Shown here piece after piece: positions 7,887 to 14,832 of a stretch of 17,822 bases of DNA. The stretch spans positions 1-17,822 of the forward strand of contig DASZXJ010000159.1 in the NCBI GenBank assembly GCA_035545895.1. Reading direction: 5' to 3'. The notes beneath the pieces were generated by a model, which ran no database searches, had not been told where the DNA came from, and worked only from the letters and a program-made list of their open reading frames with translations. The first letter of the stretch is position 1. Every line of letters starts with the position of its first letter. This DNA is from DASZXJ01 sp035545895. Its GTDB lineage: Bacteria; Planctomycetota; Phycisphaerae; Tepidisphaerales; Tepidisphaeraceae. The translations under genes were made by a program, and so were the position numbers.

Positions 7887-9314
7887 ATGAAGCATGTGAT
7901 GAAAAAACTTTCGGCAACAGCTTGTGCAGGACTGCTGCTTGTCGCGGCTGGCTGTCAGGTGAATCAGCAGCGCGATGTTGCGGAGTATCGCAAGATTTTG
8001 GATCGCAATATCGCGCCCACCACTGCGCCGGCTGCCAATGAACCGTTGACGCTTGCGCGCGCGATGGCGTTGGCCAATCAAACCGATGAACAACTGGGAT
8101 TGAGCGGTGAAGATTATGTGCAGGCACTAATTCAGAAAAATCGCGCGGTGGCGGCGTTTTTGCCGACGGTGAGTCTGCAGCCGGGCTTTACGCTGGGCGA
8201 TCGGCCCAGCGTCAACAATCCGGGCGGCAACCCTTCGGGGATCAATACCGGTTTTCGCGTTCATGGCGACACGATCCACCGGCTTGAAGTACCGGTGGTG
8301 GGCAATATCAACGTCTTTCGAGGGTTTGGCGATATAGCCAACCTGCACGCTGTTGAAGCGGTCATCGCGCAGCGGCGAGAGCTTTTGCTTGACCTTCAAG
8401 CCACCATCCTCGTCAATGTGGCCCAGACGTATTACCAGGTGCTTCGTTCCGAAGCCGCGGTCGGCGTGCTGGAGCATTCGGTGCAACTCCAGCAGGATCG
8501 ATTGACCGAAGTCGAGCAGCAATTTCGGAATGGATTGGCGACGCGGCTGGCAGTGGCGCAGACGCGATCCGAACTGGATGCAACCCGAGTGACTCTGATT
8601 CAAGCGCAAAGCGATGTTCGAAACGGGCGAAGCACGCTGGCTCTTCTAATCGGAATGGCGGCCGTGCCAAACCCGCTTATCGATGGCTATGTTGTGCCGG
8701 CCAATGTGGGGGTCGAAGAAGTGTTTGAACAACTTGCCGTTCAGAACCGGCAGGATCTGATAGCCGCGGCGTCGGGGCTGGAAGCTGCCCGGCGCGAGGT
8801 GGATGTGGCGATCAGCGAATATTACCCTTCTGTTTCCCTTGACGTGAACGGGTTTCTCTATCGCGAGTTCTATGCTGACGCCAGCAAGTGGAACGCGCTG
8901 CTGAGCGCCAATCTGCCGATTTTTTCGGCTGGCTTGATCGAGGCGGACGTGCGAACTGCCTGGTCGAGGTTGAGGCAGGCTGCGTTGAACGAGTCGTCCG
9001 TTCGCCGCGATGTCTTGCATGATGTGCAGGTCGCGTATGAGAACCTGCAAACCAGCCGCTTGCGATTGAGGGAATTGGCGGATGAGGTCGATGCGTCGCA
9101 GGAAAGCTATAACCAGGCATTGCAGGCGTTTCGAGCGGGGCTGGCGACGAATCTTGATGCGGTGGCTGCGCAGGACTCGCTGCTCAATGCCCAGCTTCAA
9201 TTGACCGGCGTTCAATTCGATCAAACGGTCTTTTATCTCGATCTGATCCGCGCGACCGGTGGCTTGCCGCTGCAAGCGACATTCCCCGCTACTGCACCCG
9301 CCAGCCAGCCCTGA
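7887..9314 (+). CDS. Outer-membrane efflux lipoprotein (TolC/NodT-like)
   Basis: The exit channel of the tripartite pump. From the ATG at 7887 (475 aa), the signal sequence MKHVMKKLSATACAGLLLVAAGC gives a probable lipobox with acylated Cys23. A second ATG at 7899 would keep the signal. Two repeats of the outer-membrane efflux fold follow (about 60-260 and 270-465), each made of long amphipathic helices (VAQTYYQVLRSEAAVGVLEHS; QVAYENLQTSRLRLRELADEV) and short strands. The upstream in-frame stretch (7809-7886) overlaps the adaptor and is not part of the protein. The gap to the adaptor is 4 bp, so the three genes form one unit. The order permease-adaptor-channel differs from the adaptor-first order of acrAB. 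Confidence 0.94.
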   Translation: MKHVMKKLSATACAGLLLVAAGCQVNQQRDVAEYRKILDRNIAPTTAPAANEPLTLARAMALANQTDEQLGLSGEDYVQALIQKNRAVAAFLPTVSLQPGFTLGDRPSVNNPGGNPSGINTGFRVHGDTIHRLEVPVVGNINVFRGFGDIANLHAVEAVIAQRRELLLDLQATILVNVAQTYYQVLRSEAAVGVLEHSVQLQQDRLTEVEQQFRNGLATRLAVAQTRSELDATRVTLIQAQSDVRNGRSTLALLIGMAAVPNPLIDGYVVPANVGVEEVFEQLAVQNRQDLIAAASGLEAARREVDVAISEYYPSVSLDVNGFLYREFYADASKWNALLSANLPIFSAGLIEADVRTAWSRLRQAALNESSVRRDVLHDVQVAYENLQTSRLRLRELADEVDASQESYNQALQAFRAGLATNLDAVAAQDSLLNAQLQLTGVQFDQTVFYLDLIRATGGLPLQATFPATAPASQP

Positions 9315-9357
9315 ATAGGCTGTTTCATCGATTGAAGGATTAGTCCATAATGGCGGC

Positions 9358-9450
9358 GTGACCAAGATCGGATACCTTATTCTGGTCGCATTGGCCGTGC
9401 TTTATGTGGTTTATCGCGCTCTGGTCTATAGCGGGGTGATTGATTATTGA
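9358..9450 (+). CDS. Possible 30-aa membrane peptide
   Basis: GTG start, then TKIGYLILVALAVLYVVYRA and a short tail ending in VIDY: one predicted transmembrane helix with a lysine before it and an arginine within it. No family is recognised. The preceding ATG at 9350 opens a three-codon frame (MAA) whose TGA overlaps this GTG, so translation could restart here. GAAGGA at 9333-9338 precedes that ATG. The peptide lies between the efflux operon and purD. It may be a chance hydrophobic frame. Confidence 0.3.
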   Translation: MTKIGYLILVALAVLYVVYRALVYSGVIDY

Positions 9451-9467
9451 CGTCCGGTCGTTATGAA
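9440..9467 (+). promoter_or_regulatory. Weak candidate promoter for purD
   Basis: TTGATT (9440-9445) and TATGAA (9462-9467) are 16 bp apart. This would start transcription just before the purD ATG at 9476, leaving almost no leader. Each box has four of six consensus bases, so this is only a candidate. Confidence 0.25.
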
Positions 9468-9475
9468 AAGCAGAT

Positions 9476-10741
9476 ATGAAAGTTTTGTTGATCGGCAATG
9501 GCGGTCGTGAACATGCTTTGGCGTGGAAGCTGGCCTCTTCTCCGCGCGTGACGGCCCTGTACGCCGCTCCCGGAAATCCCGGCATCGCGCAAATGGCCGA
9601 CCTGGTTCCCATCGGCGTGCTCGATTTCGAAAAGATCGAAAAGTTCATCACCCAAAACAAAATTGAATTGGTCGTCATCGGCCCAGAAGACCCGCTGGCG
9701 GCGGGATTGGCGGATCGAATCACCGCGATGGGCGTGAAAGTGTTCGGCCCGTCCAGGCTGGCGGCGCAATTGGAAGCGGACAAGTGGTTCGCCAAGGAAT
9801 TGATGCGCCACCAGGCGGTCCCGACGGCCGAGGCGCGCGCATTTGTCGATGCCGACGCGGCTGAGGAATATGTCAAGACGCGCGGAGCGGTCGTTGTCAA
9901 AGCGGCCGGGCTCGCCAAAGGCAAAGGCGTGAGCGTTTGTTACCGCACCGCCGATGCGTTACTCGCCATCGAACGCATCATGCGGAACAAAGCCTTCGGC
10001 GATGCGGGCGAACGCGTCGTCATCGAGGAAATGCTCACCGGGCCGGAATGTTCAGTGCTGGCGTTTGTCGATCGAAAAAACATTTATGTCATGGAAACCG
10101 CGCAGGACCACAAGCCGATCGATGATGGCGACACCGGCCCGATGACCGGCGGAATGGGTGCCTATTCTCCGACCCCTGCTGTATCCGATGTCCTGCTCCG
10201 CCAGATCGAGCGGGATATTCTCGTGCCGGTCCTCGACGGATTGAGCCGTGAGGGGATTGAATACAAAGGAATCCTGTACGCCGGCCTGATGATGACGGCC
10301 GCGGGTCCGCGCGTGCTGGAGTTTAATTGTCGTTTTGGCGATCCGGAAACCCAGCCGCTGATGATGAGGCTCAAAAGCGATTTGCTTGAAGTGATGCTTG
10401 CGGTTGCGGACGGAAAGCTCGACCAGATCGAGTTGCAGTGGGATCCACGCCCGGCGCTGTGCGTGGTGGCTTCGAGCAAAGGTTATCCCGGTTCTTATCC
10501 CACGGGTGTGCCGATCTCCGGGCTGGATGATGCAGATTCCATTCCCGATGTAAAAGTCTTCCATAGCGGCACGGCACGTCGAGACAACCAGATCGTGACC
10601 GACGGCGGCAGGGTTCTAGCCGTCACCGCGCTGGGTGACACCATCGCCGACGCTCAAAAGCGGGCCTATCAAGCCATGGGCAAAATCCATTTCGATGGCA
10701 TGCACTTCCGCAAGGACATTGGCTGGCGGGCGATGAAGTGA
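9476..10741 (+). CDS. purD: Phosphoribosylamine--glycine ligase (GARS)
   Basis: Joins phosphoribosylamine and glycine with ATP, the second step of de novo purine synthesis in the cytoplasm. At 421 aa it is the usual monofunctional length. The N-terminal Rossmann-like domain starts KVLLIGNGGREHALAWKL. The ATP-grasp region has VVVKAAGLAKGKGV, then DHKPIDDGDTGPMTGGMGAYSP. Further on NCRFGDPETQPLM supplies metal ligands. The C-terminal domain ends GMHFRKDIGWRA. All family motifs are present. No strong Shine-Dalgarno site precedes the ATG. The TGA stop overlaps a possible GTG start of the methyltransferase gene, which suggests that the two are translated together. Confidence 0.97.
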   Translation: MKVLLIGNGGREHALAWKLASSPRVTALYAAPGNPGIAQMADLVPIGVLDFEKIEKFITQNKIELVVIGPEDPLAAGLADRITAMGVKVFGPSRLAAQLEADKWFAKELMRHQAVPTAEARAFVDADAAEEYVKTRGAVVVKAAGLAKGKGVSVCYRTADALLAIERIMRNKAFGDAGERVVIEEMLTGPECSVLAFVDRKNIYVMETAQDHKPIDDGDTGPMTGGMGAYSPTPAVSDVLLRQIERDILVPVLDGLSREGIEYKGILYAGLMMTAAGPRVLEFNCRFGDPETQPLMMRLKSDLLEVMLAVADGKLDQIELQWDPRPALCVVASSKGYPGSYPTGVPISGLDDADSIPDVKVFHSGTARRDNQIVTDGGRVLAVTALGDTIADAQKRAYQAMGKIHFDGMHFRKDIGWRAMK

Positions 10742-10749
10742 AGGGCAGA

Positions 10750-11544
10750 ATGCACAGCGTTCCTGTCGATTCGCTTGACGATCCCCGCTTAGCACCATAT
10801 CGCAATCTCAAGGAGCGCGATCTGGCCAGGGAGGGCAATCGCTTTATCGCGGAAAGCGAACAGATTGTTCGCCGATTGCTCGCCAGCGATTTTCCGGTCG
10901 AATCCGTTTTGCTCGTCCGGAAACGAGCCGCGGAGATCGCGCCGCTCATCCCTTCCACCACTTCGGTTTATGTCGTGCCGGATGAATTGATGGAGCATGT
11001 CATCGGTTTCAAGTTTCATTCCGGTGTCATTGCTTGTGGCGTGCGTAAGCCGGCTGTGAAACTGGACGAGGCGATGAATCGCCTGGGTGAGCGCGCAATA
11101 ATTCTTATTTGTCCCGAAGTGGCCAACAACGAAAACCTCGGTTCGCTGATGCGCATCGCAGCCGGCTTTGGGGTCGATGCAATGGTGCTTGGCGAACAAT
11201 GCTGCGATCCGTTTTATCGCCAGAGCATTCGCGTTTCGATGGGAACCGTCTTCAAGCTCAATATCATTCAGTCGCCGAACCTGAAAATGGATTTGGAGGC
11301 GATGAAGGATCGCTGGCAATTTGAACTCGCGGCAGCGGTGCTGGATGATTCGGCGGAGAGATTGCGTTTGGCCGGACGCGCACCGCGCATGGGCCTGCTC
11401 TTTGGGAACGAAGCCCAGGGATTGCCGTCGGAAATAATCGCTTGCTGCAATCGGAAGATCACCATACCGATGAAGCTGGGAACGGATTCGCTGAACGTTG
11501 CAGTGGCGGCGGGGGTGTTTTTATATCACTTCACGGATGGCTGA
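10750..11544 (+). CDS. RNA 2'-O-methyltransferase, SpoU/TrmH family
   Basis: Transfers methyl from S-adenosylmethionine to a ribose in tRNA or rRNA. The target cannot be read from sequence. From the ATG at 10750 (264 aa), a substrate-binding N-terminal domain covers about residues 5-95. The knotted SPOUT fold carries the three family motifs: NNENLGSLMR (E128, N129, R135), LLFGNEAQGL (N220, E221, G224) and SLNVAVAAGVFLYH (S247, N249). The ATG has AAGGG 4-5 nt upstream. A GTG at 10738, overlapping the purD stop, would add four residues (MKGR) and cannot be excluded. The gene converges with the next gene, with 4 bp between stops. Confidence 0.94.
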   Translation: MHSVPVDSLDDPRLAPYRNLKERDLAREGNRFIAESEQIVRRLLASDFPVESVLLVRKRAAEIAPLIPSTTSVYVVPDELMEHVIGFKFHSGVIACGVRKPAVKLDEAMNRLGERAIILICPEVANNENLGSLMRIAAGFGVDAMVLGEQCCDPFYRQSIRVSMGTVFKLNIIQSPNLKMDLEAMKDRWQFELAAAVLDDSAERLRLAGRAPRMGLLFGNEAQGLPSEIIACCNRKITIPMKLGTDSLNVAVAAGVFLYHFTDG

Positions 11545-11548
11545 AGAC

Positions 11549-11833
11549 TCATGCGGTCAAATCGAGGTGCGATTCGCCTTCACCGGTATCCTGGTTTTCT
11601 GTCAACGGGCGATGTTTGGATCGTTTGAAATTCTGCTGCTCGCGCGGGGCATCGTGAATGGGGGTCAGTTCCTCGCTGCTTTCCACCTGATGCTCAAGCT
11701 GATCTTCATCGAGGGATGAATCGCGGGACCTTTCCACTGCCTTGCGTAGTTGGCGGTCTTTGTCCGCCGCTTGCTGTCGCTGGACCTGAGGCGACTGCAG
11801 GATCGAGGATGTAAATGGATTGATCTGTGACAT
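11549..11833 (-). CDS. Small charged hypothetical protein, 94 aa
   Basis: No named family is recognised. The protein starts MSQINPFTSSILQSPQVQRQQAADKDRQLRKA and is rich in Gln, Arg, Asp and Glu, with no signal or membrane segment. The middle part (EHQVESSEELTPIHD) and the ending HLDLTA look like a constrained pattern rather than random translation. A Shine-Dalgarno GGAG 5 nt before the ATG at 11833 supports this start; 9 more codons upstream lack such a site. It is probably cytoplasmic and partly disordered. It is convergent with the methyltransferase gene, and the terminator at 11914 separates it from the SH3-domain gene. Real-gene status rests on the RBS and composition only. Confidence 0.6.
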   Translation of the reverse strand: MSQINPFTSSILQSPQVQRQQAADKDRQLRKAVERSRDSSLDEDQLEHQVESSEELTPIHDAPREQQNFKRSKHRPLTENQDTGEGESHLDLTA

Positions 11834-11859
11834 CACGGCTCCAACGGCGCGGTGATCCA

Positions 11860-11865
11860 CTTATA
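11860..11865 (-). promoter_or_regulatory. Candidate -10 box for the 94-aa gene
   Basis: On the minus strand TATAAG (11865-11860) matches TATAAT in five of six bases and would start transcription about 20 nt before the ATG. No convincing -35 is seen at 16-18 bp, so this is a weak call. Confidence 0.25.
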
Positions 11866-11913
11866 GTTATCGGCAGTTGGGGTGCTCCACTTTCAAACCA
11901 AATTGGGCGCATG

Positions 11914-11943
11914 AAAAAGCCGGGGTCGAAACCGGCCCCGGCT
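11914..11943 (-). terminator. Intrinsic terminator of the SH3-domain gene
   Basis: On the minus strand an 8-bp stem (AGCCGGGG/CCCCGGCT) with a 10-nt loop is followed by TTTTT. It sits 14 bp past the stop codon of the SH3-domain gene. Confidence 0.8.
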
Positions 11944-11956
11944 GCTCGAATTCGCG

Positions 11957-13246
11957 TTAATTCCCGGCTGAATCGGTGCCCGACGCCATCGGCAACAGGC
12001 TGGGCGGCGCATACTGGGCGGCTGCGGTTTGTCCGAATTTGGCGGGGTCGATGGTTTCAAACGATGTCGGCGTGATGATCGTCAGATTTCGCTGGGTGTC
12101 GGTTGTAATCTCGCCTCGAACACCAAGGAACTCCCCCATGTGCTGTGCCAGCTTGGAATCATCGCTTCGCAAATAGACGACCGTTCGCCCATTGGCCGGG
12201 TCGGTCAGGCGATACAAGGGCGTCTGGCCATATTGCAGGCTGCTCGTGCGAAGCGTGCCAATTGCGGTATAGAACTGAACCTGGGCCTTTTCGATTCGTT
12301 CCTTCAATTCAGTGGCTTCAGCCGAAAGTGCGAGTTGCTTGGACTTCATGTCCTCGACGAATTGCTTGTGGCCTTGCAATTCCGCCTGCATCTTTGCCCG
12401 CGATTGCAGGGCGCTGGCTTTGAATTCCGCGATGCGGCGCATCGATTCGGGAAGAGCATCGCCCTTCGCGAGTTGTTCGTAGCCGGCAAGCAGTTCGGCG
12501 ATCGGCTGTTCATCAAGCGGGCGCTGGGCTGATTGCGAATAGAGATTTTCGAGTCGTTCGAATTCAGATTGGGCATCGGCGACCGGCTGAGTCGAAGGCG
12601 CCGGCGCGGCAGCTTCCTGAGCGGTCGGTTGCGTCGAAGGAGCGGCGCCAACGTTGCCCGCGACTTCCGTTGGCGTCTGGGTCATTTTGACTTCGGCTGT
12701 TTCGGGAACGGACGGTGCGGTCGCCGGCGCAGCGCCCAGTTGCCGGACCGGATCGACGAATTGTTTGTTGACGTAGTAATAAACATCGGTGGGCGGCTTG
12801 ATCTTGAAGTATTCATCCTGCTCGCCGACGATCTCTACACGCTGATTGGGCTGGAGAGTCGTGACGATCTTGCTGGTGAGCAGATTCAACTGGCTGCCCG
12901 CGCGAACATGGACGGCCGTCGTGACCTGACCGATGCTGCCGTTGCCGGCGCGATTGACGAATGCCTTGGCGGCATAGCAGAAGCTGCCTTCGGGGGGCAG
13001 AATTTTCAACCAGGTGAATTTCTCGCCGACGACAGTCACTTCGTCGCCCTTGTTGAGCTGCATCGTGGGATAGTCGTTGTCACTGGCGCCCGAGCGAACA
13101 TAAACAGCGTTGCCGTTGATTCGGCCGCTGATCTGATACTTGGCGTTTTCAACGACAGGCTCGGCGGCATCCTGTGCAAGCAGTTGCATCGAGAAAAGTA
13201 CGACGACAAGAGTTGTTATCGATTGAATAAGATTGCGGGGAGTCAT
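11957..13246 (-). CDS. Secreted protein with two SH3b-like domains and coiled coil
   Basis: A 429-aa exported protein of unknown function. The start has GGAGGT 4 nt upstream; a longer frame to 13339 lacks a site. Residues 1-25 are a signal peptide (MTPRNLIQSITTLVVVLFSMQLLAQ). Two bacterial SH3-like modules follow, about 37-92 (VYVRSGASDNDYPTMQLNKGDEVTVVG) and 95-152 (VHVRAGSQLNLLTSKIVTTLQPNQRVEIVG). The pattern VxVRxG...LxKGDxVxVVG is typical of peptidoglycan-associated SH3b domains. A Thr/Pro/Ala-rich linker with repeated PSTQP runs to about 230. A helical coiled-coil region covers about 280-335 and a short C-terminal beta region follows. It could anchor to or sense the cell envelope, but no enzyme domain is seen. 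Confidence 0.87.
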   Translation of the reverse strand: MTPRNLIQSITTLVVVLFSMQLLAQDAAEPVVENAKYQISGRINGNAVYVRSGASDNDYPTMQLNKGDEVTVVGEKFTWLKILPPEGSFCYAAKAFVNRAGNGSIGQVTTAVHVRAGSQLNLLTSKIVTTLQPNQRVEIVGEQDEYFKIKPPTDVYYYVNKQFVDPVRQLGAAPATAPSVPETAEVKMTQTPTEVAGNVGAAPSTQPTAQEAAAPAPSTQPVADAQSEFERLENLYSQSAQRPLDEQPIAELLAGYEQLAKGDALPESMRRIAEFKASALQSRAKMQAELQGHKQFVEDMKSKQLALSAEATELKERIEKAQVQFYTAIGTLRTSSLQYGQTPLYRLTDPANGRTVVYLRSDDSKLAQHMGEFLGVRGEITTDTQRNLTIITPTSFETIDPAKFGQTAAAQYAPPSLLPMASGTDSAGN

Positions 13247-13299
13247 TGGCACCTCCATGTGCATGCATCGTCCATGAATTCTTCGTCCAGCGATTGAAT

Positions 13300-13327
13300 G
13301 TGATACCGTTTTTTGCGGAAAAGTAAA
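13300..13327 (-). promoter_or_regulatory. Candidate promoter of the SH3-domain gene
   Basis: On the minus strand TTTACT (13327-13322) and TATCAC (13305-13300) are 16 bp apart, each with four of six consensus bases. They lie about 55 bp before the ATG at 13246. Confidence 0.35.
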
Positions 13328-13332
13328 GCGAC

Positions 13333-13349
13333 GGCGCAAAGATTGCGCC
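13333..13349 (-). terminator. Hairpin after hemL, possible terminator
   Basis: GGCGCAA and TTGCGCC form a perfect 7-bp stem with a 3-nt loop about 80 nt after the hemL stop. Past it, in the minus direction, the sequence is T-rich but broken, so termination is only possible. Confidence 0.4.
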
Positions 13350-13428
13350 TGGGCAATTAATGTGTTTTGGCACCGCGTTGGAGGCAGGCAAAGTGTCTTC
13401 GAAAAACACCATCATTGCAGAATGGCAT

Positions 13429-14733
13429 TCAGGCGAAAGCCTTTTTTGCCGCTTCGATGGTTTGCTGGATTACCTCTTCGGTGTGTGCCAGGCTGACAAA
13501 CCAGGCTTCGAATTGACTGGGCGGAAGATATACGCCGTTATTGAGCATGGCGTGGAAGAACGTCTTGAAGCGATCCTTATCGCACGCCGTCGCCTGGGCG
13601 AAATTATTCACCGGCTGTTTGGCTTTTTTCACGAAAAATGGGGTCAACATGGAGCCGACGCGGTTGATGGCGAGTGGAATTTTGTGATCGGCTGCGACTT
13701 TGGCAAGTCCTTTGGCGAGAGCATCGCTTCGCGATTCGAGCAATTCGTAGGTTCCCGGCTCTTTGAGAATTTCGAGCGTTGCGATTCCACCCGCCATCGC
13801 CAGGGGATTGCCGCTCAAAGTGCCGGCTTGATACACCGGGCCCGCCGGGCTGACCATTTCCATCAGCTTAAGAGGGCCGGCGTATGCGCCCACCGGCAGT
13901 CCACCGCCAATCACCTTGCCGAGACAGGTTAAATCCGGCGTGATTTTGTATTTGACCTGAGCGCCACCCCAGGCCACACGAAAGCCGGTCATCACTTCGT
14001 CGAAGATCAGCAGCGTGTCATGTTCCGTGCATAAATCTCGCAGGCCTTGGAGATACCCTTGGGCAGGCGGGACAACACCCATATTTCCCGCCACTGGTTC
14101 AATAAGGAAACAGGCGATGGTGTCGGAATATTTCTTGAATAGCTGATCGGCGGCTTCAAGATCGTTGTAAGGCACGAGAAGGGTGGTTTCGGCGATCGAT
14201 TTTGGGATGCCCGGTGTTGAAGGCGTGCCGAGCGTGAGCGCCCCCGATCCGGCTTCGACGAGCAATCCATCGGAATGGCCGTGATATCCGCCGACGCATT
14301 TGACGACCAGGTCGCGCCCGGTGGCCGCTCGGGCCAGGCGGATGGCGCTCATCGTCGCTTCGGTGCCGCTGTTGACGAAACGCACAATCTCAACCGATGG
14401 CAATGCCGAGGCGATCAGCGTTGCAAGATGAGTTTCAGATTCGGTGGGGGCGCCATAGCTCGTGCCGCGACCGATGGCCTTGGACAGGGCCGCCACCACG
14501 GTTTGATTGGCATGCCCGACGATGGCGGGACCATAGCTACCGACGTAATCGATATAGCGGTTGGAATCGACATCGGTTATCCTGCAATCGGCAGCATCCT
14601 TGATGAACAGCGGTACGCCGCCCACCGCGGAAAATGCCCGCACAGGCGAACTGACACCGCCCGGCATCACTTTTTTAGCCCGGGCAAATGCTGTTTCTGA
14701 ATTCAGGATCGAACGCGGGGATGTTTCTGCCAT
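13429..14733 (-). CDS. hemL: Glutamate-1-semialdehyde 2,1-aminomutase
   Basis: Converts glutamate-1-semialdehyde to 5-aminolevulinate, the C5-pathway step feeding haem and other tetrapyrroles. This is a 434-aa class-III aminotransferase-fold enzyme using pyridoxal phosphate. The PLP lysine is K273 in CLGKVIGGGLPVGAYAG. Other family marks are MPGGVSSPVRAF near the N terminus, FVNSGTEATMSAIRLARAATGR, GGYHGHSDGLLVEAGSG, LIFDEVMTGFRV and YQAGTLSGNPLAMAGG. The start at 14733 (MAETS) is preferred; a TTG at 14748 would add MRESI. Neither has a clear Shine-Dalgarno site. The gene is divergent from the secreted-protein gene, with about 100 bp between them. No other haem gene is in the window. Confidence 0.97.
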   Translation of the reverse strand: MAETSPRSILNSETAFARAKKVMPGGVSSPVRAFSAVGGVPLFIKDAADCRITDVDSNRYIDYVGSYGPAIVGHANQTVVAALSKAIGRGTSYGAPTESETHLATLIASALPSVEIVRFVNSGTEATMSAIRLARAATGRDLVVKCVGGYHGHSDGLLVEAGSGALTLGTPSTPGIPKSIAETTLLVPYNDLEAADQLFKKYSDTIACFLIEPVAGNMGVVPPAQGYLQGLRDLCTEHDTLLIFDEVMTGFRVAWGGAQVKYKITPDLTCLGKVIGGGLPVGAYAGPLKLMEMVSPAGPVYQAGTLSGNPLAMAGGIATLEILKEPGTYELLESRSDALAKGLAKVAADHKIPLAINRVGSMLTPFFVKKAKQPVNNFAQATACDKDRFKTFFHAMLNNGVYLPPSQFEAWFVSLAHTEEVIQQTIEAAKKAFA

Positions 14734-14832
14734 GATTGATTCTCGCAAGACGGGATTTTAGAAACGCCAGTCGATGTAAGCAATGAGTGGCTCGGCCCAG
14801 TCGACGGCATCATTCCACGGGAGAAGGAGATG

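Noticed and set aside
9340..9924. Long minus-strand open frame (194 aa) opposite purD
   Set aside because: It is a shadow of purD, low in complexity, with no RBS or family resemblance.
13247..13339. 31-residue upstream extension of the SH3-domain protein
   Set aside because: It would place the signal peptide internally and overlap the candidate promoter; the ATG at 13246 has a strong Shine-Dalgarno site.
13369..13382. TGGCACC-like sigma-54 box between hemL and the SH3-domain gene
   Set aside because: No GC at the -12 position and no plus-strand gene downstream.
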